A stretch of 40,579 nt of DNA from a bacterium EF100-94H03 bin56 (GCA_002238685.1 MPMV01000040.1:1-40579); one strand, 5' to 3'; positions 26,348 to 35,889 are shown, counted from the stretch's first letter. Made by a program: numbers and translations. The notes: a model not told the origin generated them from the sequence alone.

Positions 26348-27997
26348 GTGAATGAAACCTTCGATTACGTGATTGTCGGCGCCGGTTCGGCGGGGTGTAC
26401 TCTTGCCAACCGTCTTTCAGCCGACAATGTCACTCGTGTGCTTGTGGTTGAAGCCGGTGGATGGGACCGCGACCCCCTGATTCACATTCCGCTGGGATGG
26501 GGCAGGATCCTGCAGAACCGTCTGCACGACTGGATGTACTTCTATGAACCCGCAGAGGGGTTTGGCGGCCGCAGCGTGGAGTGCGCCAGGGGAAAGGTCA
26601 TCGGCGGGTCGTCCTCGGTCAACGCAATGGCCCATGTCCGGGGGAATCCACACGACTACGACACCTGGGCGGCCGGCGGACTGGCCGACTGGTCCTGGGC
26701 CAACATGCTTCCCTACTTCAAACGCCAGGAGAACTGGGAGGAAGGCGCCAACACCTGGCGCGGCGCCGGTGGCCCTCTCAACGTCCAGTTCTGCAAGTAC
26801 CAGGATCCCCTTGTCGAAGCCTTCGGCGAGGCCGGCCGCGAGGCCGGCCATGCCTGGACCGACGACTACAACGCCGCGCACCAGGACGGTTTCGGCCGTC
26901 TGCAGATGACCATTCGCCGCGGTCGCCGCGCGAGTGCCGCTTCGGCCTACCTGCGTCCGGCGCTGGGCAGGCGTGGACTGACCGTGGTGGTGAACACCCA
27001 GGCCACGCGCATTCTCTTCGAGGGCGCGAGGGCTGTGGGCGTGGAGGTGCGCCAGGGCGGACGGACGCGCACCATCCGGGCCGATCGCGAAGTCATCGTC
27101 TCGTGCGGGGTCATCAACTCACCAAAGCTCCTCATGCATTCCGGCATCGGTGATGCCCATGCCTTGCGTGAGCGGGACATACCGGTTCTCGTCGACCTGC
27201 CCGGTGTCGGCAGCAATCTTCAGGACCATGTCTCGACGATGCTGCTCTACCGTCGCAGGGAACCGGGGCCCTTCGCCAGGGCCATGCGCTATGACCGTAT
27301 CGCGCTCGCCATGCTGCAGGCCCGGCTCCTCGGCAGCGGTTTCGCCAGCGACGTTCCAGGAGGCATCACCGCCTTCCTCAAGACCGACGCCGCATTGCCG
27401 GCGCCCGATATCCAGCTCCTCTTCACGGCAGCACCGCTCGGCGTCGGTCCATGGTGTCTCAAGCCCTTCACGGATGGCTTTGCCTGCCGCATCGTGCTGC
27501 TGCACCCCCGGAGCAGGGGGCGGGTCACGCTCGCCGACGACAACCCTGCCGGGAAGGTGTTCCTGCAATCGAACTTCCTTGCCAGGGAAAACGACTGGAA
27601 GGCGATGCGACGCGGTATCGAACTTGCCCGCGACGTCGCCTCGCAACCCGCTCTCAAGCCCTTCATTGATGCCGAAACCGCACCGGGAAGCGGGGATGTC
27701 GACGACCACATTCGATCGACCGCAATCACCGTGCATCATCCGCTGGGTACCTGTTCGATGGGGCGTGACGGCGATCCGGCAGCGGTCGTCGACCGGACCC
27801 TGAAAGTCCATGGGACCACGGGCCTCAGGGTCATCGATGCTTCCGTCATGCCGCGCCTCGTGAGCGGCAACATCAACGCCGCCGTCGTCGCCGTGGCGGA
27901 GCGTGCAGCCGACCTCACCCTGGGCAAGTCTCCACTCGCTCAGGCAGCGGAGATCATTGCGGACGGCGGAGAGCATCCTGTAGGCTTCGCACCCTGA
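26348..27997 (+). CDS. GMC oxidoreductase, predicted pyridoxine 4-oxidase
   Basis: A 549-residue flavoprotein of the glucose-methanol-choline family. FAD binds at GAGSAG (11-16) and in the VVEAGG strand; the [15 protein letters not shown] signature follows, and His463/His464 in [10 protein letters not shown] are at the active-site position. By itself it would be annotated as a choline-dehydrogenase-like enzyme. Its operon contains a 4-pyridoxolactonase and it lies beside genes for pyridoxamine-pyruvate aminotransferase and pyridoxal 4-dehydrogenase; pyridoxine 4-oxidase of Mesorhizobium and Microbacterium is a GMC protein, so oxidation of pyridoxine to pyridoxal is the likely reaction (inference from context). 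GTG 26348 is the start, with GGGAG nine bases upstream inside an inverted repeat. Confidence 0.8.
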   Translation: MNETFDYVIVGAGSAGCTLANRLSADNVTRVLVVEAGGWDRDPLIHIPLGWGRILQNRLHDWMYFYEPAEGFGGRSVECARGKVIGGSSSVNAMAHVRGNPHDYDTWAAGGLADWSWANMLPYFKRQENWEEGANTWRGAGGPLNVQFCKYQDPLVEAFGEAGREAGHAWTDDYNAAHQDGFGRLQMTIRRGRRASAASAYLRPALGRRGLTVVVNTQATRILFEGARAVGVEVRQGGRTRTIRADREVIVSCGVINSPKLLMHSGIGDAHALRERDIPVLVDLPGVGSNLQDHVSTMLLYRRREPGPFARAMRYDRIALAMLQARLLGSGFASDVPGGITAFLKTDAALPAPDIQLLFTAAPLGVGPWCLKPFTDGFACRIVLLHPRSRGRVTLADDNPAGKVFLQSNFLARENDWKAMRRGIELARDVASQPALKPFIDAETAPGSGDVDDHIRSTAITVHHPLGTCSMGRDGDPAAVVDRTLKVHGTTGLRVIDASVMPRLVSGNINAAVVAVAERAADLTLGKSPLAQAAEIIADGGEHPVGFAP

Positions 27998-28049
27998 TCC
28001 GGCTCCCTGGCCCACCGGGGAACGAATCCACCTGACAAGGGAGATCCCC

Positions 28050-29096
28050 ATGAAACAATCCGGAAGAAAGTTCATTGCCGGGCTCGCGGCGGGTGCCGTC
28101 ATGGCCTTTGGTGTCGTCCAGGCCGGTCTGGCCGACGACGTCACGAGCATTGCGGTCCTCGTTCCTGAACAGGGCACGGACTTTGGCTGGAACCAGCAGG
28201 GTGTCGACGCCGCACGTGCGGTCGCTGAAATGCACGACCTCGAGTTCATGCCGGCAGAGGGCCTGGGCTATGGCGATGTCCGCCCGACGCTGCGCGAACT
28301 CGCCGAGGAAGGCGCCAGCCTGATGATCGCCCATGCCAGCGGTTACAACACGGCTGCCCCGGAAATCGCTGCCGAGACCGGCGTGCCGGTGGCCATTGTC
28401 GACAGTCCCGATGCCATCCAGGAGGGTCTGGTGGCCGACTACACGCTGCACGGGCACGAAGGCGCCTGGCTCGCCGGCGCCATGGCGGCGATGATGAGCC
28501 GCTCGGGAACCGTGGGCATCGTCGTTTCCGGTGAACCGCCATCATGGAACTCCCAGTCCGCCGGATTTGCCATGGGCGCCCGCGCCACCAATCCAGACAT
28601 CAACATCATCTACGCCGTCATCGGCCCGGCCGCATACGGTGACGTCGCCGGTGGACGCCGTGTCACGGAGACCGTGATCGCTGCCGGCGCCGACATCATC
28701 TTCGGACAGGGCAACGGTTCGAGTTTCGGCATGATCCAGGCTGTCGAAACGACCGCTGCCGCGGACGGGGACAAGGTGTGGTTCATCGACGTGATCGGCG
28801 ACAAGACATCGCAGGCCGCCAGCCACCTCCTCAGTTCCGTCCTGTGGAACATGGTTCCGGTCTATTCCGCCATGGTCGAGGACCTCAAGGCGGGCACGTT
28901 CGGAACCGTGGGATACAAGATCCAGCTGGCCGATGACTCCGTCCAGTTGCTGAAGACCGACAACATTCCGGATGATGTCTGGACGTCGATCATGGCCAAG
29001 CGTGATGAGATCCTCTCCGGCATGATGATCGACCTCATCACGGATGCCCAGGAGGTCCGGGCACTGATGACGTCGATCGATATCGGCGAGGGCTGA
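28050..29096 (+). CDS. BMP-family ABC transporter substrate-binding protein
   Basis: A 348-residue periplasmic binding protein of the basic membrane protein (PnrA/Med) family, which usually binds nucleosides. A Sec signal peptide ends around residue 28 (AGLA-DD); there is no lipobox cysteine, unlike Gram-positive members. The TDFGWNQQG start, the ALMIAHASGYN-like strand, and the GFAMGARATNPD and VIAAGADIIFGQGNG segments match the family. AGGGAG precedes the ATG. It is 52 bases behind the oxidase gene and starts a complete importer cluster. Because its flanking genes are for vitamin B6 breakdown, a pyridoxine/pyridoxamine/pyridoxal ligand is proposed; this is inference. Confidence 0.88.
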   Translation: MKQSGRKFIAGLAAGAVMAFGVVQAGLADDVTSIAVLVPEQGTDFGWNQQGVDAARAVAEMHDLEFMPAEGLGYGDVRPTLRELAEEGASLMIAHASGYNTAAPEIAAETGVPVAIVDSPDAIQEGLVADYTLHGHEGAWLAGAMAAMMSRSGTVGIVVSGEPPSWNSQSAGFAMGARATNPDINIIYAVIGPAAYGDVAGGRRVTETVIAAGADIIFGQGNGSSFGMIQAVETTAAADGDKVWFIDVIGDKTSQAASHLLSSVLWNMVPVYSAMVEDLKAGTFGTVGYKIQLADDSVQLLKTDNIPDDVWTSIMAKRDEILSGMMIDLITDAQEVRALMTSIDIGEG

Positions 29097-29141
29097 TACC
29101 GGACACCACGCCAAGAGTCACAACGTCGGGAGCGTCGACGG

Positions 29142-30743
29142 GTGGAGCCTGATCCCGTCGGCGCGCCTGACGGCGATGCCGCCCTCGCGCTCCACGACAT
29201 CACCAGGCGATTCCCCGGCGTCCTCGCAAATGACCGGGTGTCGCTGGTCTTCCGGCGTGGCGAGATCCATGCCCTTCTGGGCGAGAACGGCGCCGGCAAG
29301 TCCACACTCATCGGCATCGTTTCCGGCATGGTGCGCCCCGACTCCGGTTCCATCGAGGTCGCCGGCGCGCCGGTGCGGATCACGTCGCCTTCCGCTGCCC
29401 TGCGCCTGGGTATCGGCACGGTCTATCAGCATGTCCTCCTCGTCCCGAGCCTGACCGTCCTCGAGAACCTGATGCTGGGAGGCTCGTGGTCGCGCACCCT
29501 TGACCGTGCCGCCACGTCTGAGCGATTCACCGAACTGGCCGAACTGCTCTCTTTCAGGGTGTCGCCGGACGCCCCGGTGGGCAGACTCTCCCTGGGGGAA
29601 CAGCAACAGGTCGAGATCATGCGCGCCCTGTGGCACGGCGAACTGGTCCTCTTCCTCGATGAGCCTACCTCGATGCTGACACCCCAGGGAGTCGATGATC
29701 TCGGTGTCGTCATGCGCCGGCTGCGCGACCATGGTGTCGCCATCGTCTTCATCACCCACAAGCTGAAGGAGGCCAGCGATCTCGCCGATCGCATATCTGT
29801 GCTGCGCCAGGGACGCGTTGTCGGCGAGGTGAGTCCCGGTGAGCTGCGCACGATGTCGCCGGACGCGATCATTGAACGCGTCGTGGCGATGATGTTCGGG
29901 CACGGCGGGAAGGCGGAAGACCTCCGGGCCACCCTCGTGGGCGACGCCGCGGAACCACAAGCCAGGCAGAACGCCGTTGCCGGGATGGAGCCGCTTCTTG
30001 TGCTCCGTGGCGGGCGTACTGCCGGGCAACGCGGCGAGTGCGCCCTCGATGGCGCGGATCTCGAGGTCAGACCGGGAGAAATCATGGGCATAGCCGGCGT
30101 CGACGGCAATGGCCAGAAACACCTGGCCGAGGTTCTCGCCGGCCAGCGCATGTTGACGACCGGATCGATCTCGCTTGCCGGCAGGGAGATTGGCCATCTC
30201 GGAGTTGCCGGCCGCCGTCGCCTGGGGGTGCGCTACATCACCGACGATCGCCTCGGCGAAGGAACGGCACCGCGCCACTCGCTGGCCATAAACCTCGTCA
30301 TCAAGGAGATCGGCTCACCGCATTTCTGGAAGGGGGGCATCACCCTGTGGAGGCGTATTCACGACCATGCCCGGAATCTCATCAGGACCTACGGCATCGT
30401 GGCGCCGTCGGAACGGGCATCCCTTGCCGGTCTTTCGGGCGGCAACATCCAGAAGGTCCTGCTGGCCAGGGAGTGGACCGGCGATGCCCGGCTCCTGGTC
30501 GTTTCCAAGCCGACCTACGGACTCGACCTGCAGAACACGCGCCGGGCGCGGGACTGGATCAAGAGCATCGGCGGAAACAGGGATGCCGCAATTGTCGTCA
30601 TCTCCAATGAACTCGAGGAACTGATCGACGTGTCACATCGCATCGCGGTGATGGAGCGCGGCCGCATTGCCGGCATCGTGAAGAACCGGCGCGGTGCCAG
30701 GACGGCCATCGGCCGCCTGATGGCGGGGGTCGGGGATGCCTGA
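29142..30743 (+). CDS. ABC transporter ATP-binding protein with two ATPase domains (BMP/nucleoside type)
   Basis: A 533-residue double ATPase of the YufO/RbsA-like class. Domain 1 has Walker A GENGAGKST (47-55), LSLGEQQQVEI as signature and LFLDEPTSML as Walker B. Domain 2 has the degenerate Walker A GVDGNGQ that is normal for this family, LSGGNIQKVLLAREW and a modified Walker B (SKPTYGLDL in place of (D/N)(E/Q)PTRGLD). GTG 29142 is chosen, with GGGAG nine to ten bases before it. It is the energy subunit of the importer encoded by its neighbours; it overlaps the next permease gene by eight bases. Confidence 0.9.
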   Translation: MEPDPVGAPDGDAALALHDITRRFPGVLANDRVSLVFRRGEIHALLGENGAGKSTLIGIVSGMVRPDSGSIEVAGAPVRITSPSAALRLGIGTVYQHVLLVPSLTVLENLMLGGSWSRTLDRAATSERFTELAELLSFRVSPDAPVGRLSLGEQQQVEIMRALWHGELVLFLDEPTSMLTPQGVDDLGVVMRRLRDHGVAIVFITHKLKEASDLADRISVLRQGRVVGEVSPGELRTMSPDAIIERVVAMMFGHGGKAEDLRATLVGDAAEPQARQNAVAGMEPLLVLRGGRTAGQRGECALDGADLEVRPGEIMGIAGVDGNGQKHLAEVLAGQRMLTTGSISLAGREIGHLGVAGRRRLGVRYITDDRLGEGTAPRHSLAINLVIKEIGSPHFWKGGITLWRRIHDHARNLIRTYGIVAPSERASLAGLSGGNIQKVLLAREWTGDARLLVVSKPTYGLDLQNTRRARDWIKSIGGNRDAAIVVISNELEELIDVSHRIAVMERGRIAGIVKNRRGARTAIGRLMAGVGDA

Positions 30744-31794
30744 GATGAACCGGCAACACCCCCTCGTTTCCCGGCTTCACGGCACGGTCTCCGTGCTGCT
30801 GCCGGTCGTTCTCGCCCTCACCGTCGGCGCCATCCTGCTGCTGGCGCTCGGCAAGGATCCCATCGCCTACTACGGCTACGTCATCAGACGGGGGCTGTTG
30901 AGCCCGACGGGTCTTGAAGCCTCACTCACACGCACGGCACCCCTGCTGCTGATCGCTGCCGGACTGATCGTGGCCTTTCGCAGCGGTCTGTGGAACCTGG
31001 GCGTGGATGGTCAGCTCCTGCTCGCCGCCGTGGTGACGGCTGCCCTGGCGCCAGAACTCGCAGACCGGTTGCCATCGGTGCTGGTGATTGCCGTCTGCTT
31101 TGCCGTGGCCATGGCCGTTGGCGCCGCCTGGTCGCTCATCCCTGCCCTCCTCAAGGCGCAGTTCGGCGTCAACGAGATCATCTCGACCCTGATGATGAGC
31201 TTCCTGGGCGTCAGTCTCGCCAACGTTCTCATCAAGATCCCGTTCAACGATCCGCTGACCACCGTGCCGCAGACCGCCACCCTCGCCGTCGAAGACCGCC
31301 TGTCGCGGCTGGCGGACACGACCATCCACTGGGGGGTTCTGCTGGCGCTCGTGGTGGTAGTTGCCGTCCACCACGCGATGACGATGACGGCGCTGGGGAT
31401 GAGACTGCAGATTGTCGGGGCGAACATGCGCACGGCCGTCCACGCAGGTCTCCGGTTGCGGCTTCTCGTGATCGTCGCTTTCGCCATCAGTGCGGGTCTG
31501 GCGGGACTGGCCGGCGCCGTCGACGTTCTCGGTGTCCACGGCACTATCCGCGCCGACTGGAATCCGGCCTACGGCATCGTCGTCATCCCCCTGGTGTTCC
31601 TGGCGCGCTTCAACGGCTATGCGGTCATTGCCTTCGTCTTCGTCTTCGCCGTCCTCGTCATCGGTGGGGAAAGCGCTGCCCGGCGTCTGGACGTCCCGAC
31701 ATACTTCGTGCTGGTGCTGGTGGGTCTGGTGATGCTGTTTATGGCCATCACCGAATTCATGGACCACCGCCGGCGCCTGACGGCAAGGGACTGA
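30736..31794 (+). CDS. ABC transporter permease (BMP/nucleoside importer, first subunit)
   Basis: A 352-residue membrane protein of the BPD_transp_2 family (YufP-like) with 8-10 helices and the typical LLLIAAGLIVAFRSGLWNLGVDGQ motif and FGVNEIISTLMMSF. The start may be 30736 or Met4 at 30745; the first overlaps the ATPase gene and suggests coupling. Forms a heterodimer with the next product. Confidence 0.88.
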   Translation: MPEMNRQHPLVSRLHGTVSVLLPVVLALTVGAILLLALGKDPIAYYGYVIRRGLLSPTGLEASLTRTAPLLLIAAGLIVAFRSGLWNLGVDGQLLLAAVVTAALAPELADRLPSVLVIAVCFAVAMAVGAAWSLIPALLKAQFGVNEIISTLMMSFLGVSLANVLIKIPFNDPLTTVPQTATLAVEDRLSRLADTTIHWGVLLALVVVVAVHHAMTMTALGMRLQIVGANMRTAVHAGLRLRLLVIVAFAISAGLAGLAGAVDVLGVHGTIRADWNPAYGIVVIPLVFLARFNGYAVIAFVFVFAVLVIGGESAARRLDVPTYFVLVLVGLVMLFMAITEFMDHRRRLTARD

Positions 31795-31799
31795 AACCC

Positions 31800-32735
31800 G
31801 TGGACGGCCTGCTCAGCGAAGCCTTCATTGCCTCCCTCTTCTTCGGCGCCGTCACTGCCGGCGTGCCGCTGCTCCTCGCCGGGCTGGGCGAGCAGGTGTC
31901 CGAAAAGGCAGGCGTCCTCAACATAGGCCTCGAGGGCATGATGCTGGCCGGCGCCTTTGCCGGATTTGCCACCGCCTATGCCACGGAGTCGTTTCTTGCC
32001 GGATTCTGTGCCGGCATCCTGGCTGGCATGGCCGTGTCGCTCATCATGGCCGTGCTGTGTGTCGTTCTGGGCATGAACCAGATTGTCGTCGGCATCGCCA
32101 TCACGCTTGGCGCCGAGGGCATCACCGCCCTCCTGCACCACGTTCTCTATTCCCGCTCCTATCCACGGCTGTCCAGGGTCGAGACCTGGACAATTCCCGG
32201 CCTGGCGGACATCCCCTACGTGGGACAGGCCTTCTTCGACCGGAACGTCCTCATCTACCTGGCCTTCGCCCTGACCTTCTTCATGATCTGGGTGTTCAGG
32301 CGCACCCAGGCCGGACTCAACCTGCAGGCGGCCGGTGATGCCCCGGCGGCCCTGGATGCGGCGGGCGTGAGCGTGACGGTGACGCGTTTCGCATCGGTGC
32401 TCGTGACCGGATGCCTCGGCGGTCTCGGGGGAGCCTACATGGCGACGGTCGGAGGCGGCCTTTTCCTGCCCTTCATGACCGGTGGCGCCGGCTTCATCGC
32501 CATCGTCCTTGCCATGCTGGCGCGCGGCAATCCCTTGTGGATCCTCTTCGGAGCCTTCCTGTTCGGCGCCAGCCTTGCTCTCACCACCGCCCTGCAGGTG
32601 GTCGGCGTCAACATTCCGACCGACGTCATCCAGATGCTGCCCTTCGCCATGGTGATCGTTGTTCTGTTACTGTTTGCCAGACACAGTTACCTGCCGCCGG
32701 CACTGGGGCTTCCCTATCAGCGCGGAGCGCGCTGA
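31800..32735 (+). CDS. ABC transporter permease (BMP/nucleoside importer, second subunit)
   Basis: A 311-residue YufQ-like permease with about eight to nine helices. The conserved ISEKAGVLNIGLEGMMLAGAF-type motif is present near residues 38-58, with GMNQIVVGIAITLG later. The frame is open long before, but GTG 31800 has AAGGGA upstream, lies five bases after the first permease, and gives the usual N-terminus. With it and the double ATPase, the importer is complete. Confidence 0.9.
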   Translation: MDGLLSEAFIASLFFGAVTAGVPLLLAGLGEQVSEKAGVLNIGLEGMMLAGAFAGFATAYATESFLAGFCAGILAGMAVSLIMAVLCVVLGMNQIVVGIAITLGAEGITALLHHVLYSRSYPRLSRVETWTIPGLADIPYVGQAFFDRNVLIYLAFALTFFMIWVFRRTQAGLNLQAAGDAPAALDAAGVSVTVTRFASVLVTGCLGGLGGAYMATVGGGLFLPFMTGGAGFIAIVLAMLARGNPLWILFGAFLFGASLALTTALQVVGVNIPTDVIQMLPFAMVIVVLLLFARHSYLPPALGLPYQRGAR

Positions 32736-32764
32736 CGGCATCACCCACCAAGGAGGGTCCATTC

Positions 32765-33580
32765 ATGGCCGATACCAAAGTCCACCTTCTCGATGGCGGA
32801 ACCCTGGTGATTGACGGGTTCCATGCCTTCTGGAACCGGGGACCGGGGGGTGAACTCCGGTTTCCCTGCTATGCCGTTCTCGTCGAACACGAAGACGGCC
32901 TCTATCTCTTCGACACCGGCTACGACTACGAACACGTCATGAAGGCGCTGCCCTTCGAGAAACCGTTGCAGACACCCGAGCAGACCATTCCGGGAGCACT
33001 TGATCTCGTCGGTCTGAAGCCTTCCGACATCAACTACGTCATCAACTCGCACTATCACTTCGATCACTGCGGCGGAAACCGGCACCTCTCGACCGCCTGC
33101 ACGGTGTGCCATGCCAGGGAACTCGAGGCGTGCACGCACCATCAGCCCTTCGAGCACCTGGGGTATTCGGATCTCGGCTTCACGAAGGGCGAGGGCGGCG
33201 ATGAAACCAGTTCAGTCGGTGGCTCAGGGGATCCCGAGCTCGATATCTACACACCGAGGTTCGAGACCCTGACCGGTGACCAGGAGATCGCCAAGGGGCT
33301 GTGGCTCTTCGAGACCCCCGGCCACACGGCGGGCCACTACTCGATGATGGTGGAACTGGCCAACCGGCGGCCCATGCTCTTCACCGCCGATGCGTGCTAC
33401 AGCCAGAAGAACATGGACCTGATGTGCATCTCGAGTTTCCACCTCGATCCGACGGCCAGCCTCAAGTCCATGCAGCGTCTCAAGGAGCTGGCAGAGACCC
33501 ATGACGCCGAACTCTTCTACTCCCACGATCCGGAGAGCTTCGTTGACTATGTGAAGGCGCCCGACGGCTACTACTCCTGA
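32765..33580 (+). CDS. 4-pyridoxolactonase (metallo-beta-lactamase fold)
   Basis: A 271-residue zinc hydrolase opening the lactone ring of 4-pyridoxolactone to 4-pyridoxic acid. The metal motif is His96-x-His98-x-Asp100-His101 (SHYHFDH), with His187 (PGHTAGH), Asp209 and His254 completing the di-zinc site. From memory the Mesorhizobium loti enzyme shares the start (TKV.LLDGG.LV.DG), the NRGPGGE(L/V)RFP segment and LPFEKP, well beyond generic AHL-lactonase similarity. AAGGAGGG precedes ATG 32765. It is the last gene of the oxidase/importer operon and its 3' end overlaps the convergent aminotransferase gene by ten bases. Confidence 0.9.
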   Translation: MADTKVHLLDGGTLVIDGFHAFWNRGPGGELRFPCYAVLVEHEDGLYLFDTGYDYEHVMKALPFEKPLQTPEQTIPGALDLVGLKPSDINYVINSHYHFDHCGGNRHLSTACTVCHARELEACTHHQPFEHLGYSDLGFTKGEGGDETSSVGGSGDPELDIYTPRFETLTGDQEIAKGLWLFETPGHTAGHYSMMVELANRRPMLFTADACYSQKNMDLMCISSFHLDPTASLKSMQRLKELAETHDAELFYSHDPESFVDYVKAPDGYYS

Positions 33581-34743
33581 TCGTCGATCACGGCCAGAGC
33601 GGCCTCGACTCCCTTGCCGACGTCGGCGGGAAAGCCGAGCTTGCGCATGGCGCCCCCCATGGCCGCCACGGCGATGAGTGCGAAAGCCGGTTCCGCGGTC
33701 GGGCCCATGTGGCCGATGCGCATGAGCTTGCCGGCGGTCGCACCCCGGCCCAGGGACATGACAACACCATAGTCCCGCCGCGCGACATCAAAGATGTCGG
33801 TGTCCTTCAGGCCTTCGGGAACAGCGATGGCCGTGGTGGTTGGCGAGGCGATCTCCTCGCGAGCCGCCCACAGCGTGGCGCCGCTGGCTTTCAGTCCCTC
33901 GCGGCAGGCGCGGGCAGTGAGAGCGTGACGCCGCCAGACCTCTTCGGGACCCTCGCGAAAGTAGTGGTCCACAGCCTCCGCGAGCCCGCAGACCTCGGCC
34001 GTGGAGGGGGTGAACGGGAAAGGCGCCGAACGGCTCCAGGCGTTTCGCCAGTCAAGGTAACTCAACGCCGACGCGCGCGGTGCGGCAGGATTGCGCTCCA
34101 TGTGCTCCCAGGCCGCCTGCGAGACGGCAACGAACGTGATGCCCGGGGTGCCGCCCATGCATTTGCCCGGACCCGTGATGAAGATGTCCGCATGGCAGTC
34201 CCCGGGGTGGATATCCATGCCGCCGAACGAGGACACCGCATCGACGATGAGGAGCGCCCCGTGATCGGCCACCAGACGGCCGATGTCGACAATGGGGTTG
34301 AGGGTGCCCGACGGAGTGTCGTGATGGACGACGGATACCACCGAGATCTCCGGGTGATCATTGAGGGCCGCCTCGACAGCCGCCGGGCTGATGGCGTCAT
34401 TGAACGGCACCTCGATTTCGACCATCGACTTGTGATAGCGCGCGGACCAGTAGCCGAACCCCTTGCCGTAGACGCCCGACGCGAGGTTGAGCACGACATC
34501 ATCGGCCGAGATCAGCGAGGCGGCCGCGGCCTCGATGGCAACCGCCGGTTCGGCCTGCAGGATGAGGGCAGGTTCATCCTGGCGCATGGCGCGACCGCAT
34601 TTGTGCGCTGTCTCCTCATAGAAGGCCTGGAACGAGGGATCGAAATCGTAACCGATCGGCCGCGCCATGGCCTGAAGCACATTGGGGTAGCTCTGCACCG
34701 GTCCGGCGCTCAACGTCAGAACCGGAGGTTTCTTCGCCGTCAT
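33571..34743 (-). CDS. ppaT: Pyridoxamine-pyruvate aminotransferase
   Basis: A 390-residue class V aminotransferase that converts pyridoxamine plus pyruvate to pyridoxal plus alanine, using the vitamin as substrate rather than bound cofactor. Lys194 in GPGKCMGG corresponds to the Schiff-base lysine of the M. loti enzyme, and long stretches (VVLNLASGVYGKGFGYW; HHDTPSG; IVDAVSSFGGM; IGHMGPTA with the Arg residues) follow that enzyme as I recall it. ATG 34743 is preferred over an upstream GTG because GGGGAG is five bases before it. It is transcribed against the importer/lactonase operon. Confidence 0.92.
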   Translation of the reverse strand: MTAKKPPVLTLSAGPVQSYPNVLQAMARPIGYDFDPSFQAFYEETAHKCGRAMRQDEPALILQAEPAVAIEAAAASLISADDVVLNLASGVYGKGFGYWSARYHKSMVEIEVPFNDAISPAAVEAALNDHPEISVVSVVHHDTPSGTLNPIVDIGRLVADHGALLIVDAVSSFGGMDIHPGDCHADIFITGPGKCMGGTPGITFVAVSQAAWEHMERNPAAPRASALSYLDWRNAWSRSAPFPFTPSTAEVCGLAEAVDHYFREGPEEVWRRHALTARACREGLKASGATLWAAREEIASPTTTAIAVPEGLKDTDIFDVARRDYGVVMSLGRGATAGKLMRIGHMGPTAEPAFALIAVAAMGGAMRKLGFPADVGKGVEAALAVIDDQE

Positions 34744-35131
34744 GTCCACTCCCCGTCACGTCATTGTTGCGGTTGTCATGATATACGCCCTTGTTGCGTG
34801 CCGACACGACAACGGTGTCCGGATCGCGCTGTCCAACGCAACGAACGCCGATATCCGCTGCGTCGCCGTGCTGGCGCATTTTGTGACCGTGGATCTTCCC
34901 GTCATCGCCGCCGGCGACACCCACCGGTTCACCCTCGTTGATACCGGAGATGGCGGTCTCGCGTTTGCACGCCATGACATGGGCCCGATGATGCTGGAGA
35001 ACCTGCTCTGTGGCATGCATGCCGACTGGAGCCGGAGTGTCGGCAACACCGACCTTTCCGCTGGCGGCGGTCATGACCGGACGTTCAGATGTGCAACCGA
35101 CGGAGACCGCCTCGACTGCCGTGCTCCATGA
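34742..35131 (+). CDS. Small predicted lipoprotein, function unknown
   Basis: A 129-residue protein with a signal peptide and lipobox LVAC (Cys20), so it should be anchored in a membrane facing the periplasm. The mature part has IALSNATNADIRCVAVLAHF and no recognised domain; four further cysteines could form disulfides. It lies between the aminotransferase and dehydrogenase genes but on the opposite strand, its start overlapping the aminotransferase start by two bases. A role with the B6 transporter is possible but unsupported. Confidence 0.6.
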   Translation: MSTPRHVIVAVVMIYALVACRHDNGVRIALSNATNADIRCVAVLAHFVTVDLPVIAAGDTHRFTLVDTGDGGLAFARHDMGPMMLENLLCGMHADWSRSVGNTDLSAGGGHDRTFRCATDGDRLDCRAP

Positions 35132-35148
35132 CAGGGATCGCCTGCTTC

Positions 35149-35889
35149 CTACCAGCGCACCATGCCGGCGTCCGCCGTCAGGGCCTGGCCGGTGATCCAG
35201 TGCGCCTCTTCGGACGCAAGGAAAGCGATGGCCGGGACGATGTCCCCGGGCACCCCGCGCCCCTTGATCGCCTGCAGCATGTCGACGAACTCGAAGGCGT
35301 TGACATGATCGGTCTTGCGCACGCCCTCGGTGTCGGTGAGGCCGGGGCACACGCAGTTGACGGTGATCTTCGCCGCGCCCAGTTCGGTCGCAAGGGCCCG
35401 TGAGAACGTCAGAACGCCTCCCTTGGAGGCGACGTAGTGCGCCATGTTCGGCGTCCCGGCAAAGATTGAATTGGAGCTGACCGAGACGATCCGGCCGTAG
35501 CCGTTCTGGCGCATGGCATCCGACGAGGCGCGGCACATGAGGTAGAGCCCGTCGAGATTGACACGCAGCACGCGCCGCCACTCCTCGAAGGTGAGATCGT
35601 CCCAGGCGACGAACGGCACCTGGGCGGCAGCATTCACAAGGACATCGATCTTGCCGCATCTCTCCAGCACCTCCCGGTGCAGGGCAGCGACCGACTCCGG
35701 TTCGGCGATGTCGCAGTGAAGGGCCAGGGCGGTTCCTCCGGCCTCGTCCGCCTTTGCAGCGGCGCCGTTCCCGTCGATATCCACAAAAACCGTGGTGGCC
35801 CCTTCGCTGGCAAGTCTGGCGGCAGCAGCCGCACCGATCCCGCTTGCCGCTCCGGTCACGATCGCCACACGTCCCTCGAATCGTCTCAC
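35149..35889 (-). CDS. Pyridoxal 4-dehydrogenase (short-chain dehydrogenase)
   Basis: A 246-residue SDR oxidising pyridoxal (its hemiacetal) to 4-pyridoxolactone with NAD+. TGAASGIG (12-19) binds NAD, and the catalytic residues are Ser138/139, Tyr152 and Lys156. VPFVAWDD, AGTPNMAHYVASKGGV, FVDMLQAIKGRG and the C-terminus DAGMVR fit the Mesorhizobium loti enzyme as I recall it. Two starts are possible: GTG 35889 (GGGGAG eight bases before) gives the family length; ATG 35928 (GAGG upstream) adds 13 residues. The first is preferred. It is probably co-regulated with the aminotransferase gene. Confidence 0.9.
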   Translation of the reverse strand: MRRFEGRVAIVTGAASGIGAAAAARLASEGATTVFVDIDGNGAAAKADEAGGTALALHCDIAEPESVAALHREVLERCGKIDVLVNAAAQVPFVAWDDLTFEEWRRVLRVNLDGLYLMCRASSDAMRQNGYGRIVSVSSNSIFAGTPNMAHYVASKGGVLTFSRALATELGAAKITVNCVCPGLTDTEGVRKTDHVNAFEFVDMLQAIKGRGVPGDIVPAIAFLASEEAHWITGQALTADAGMVRW

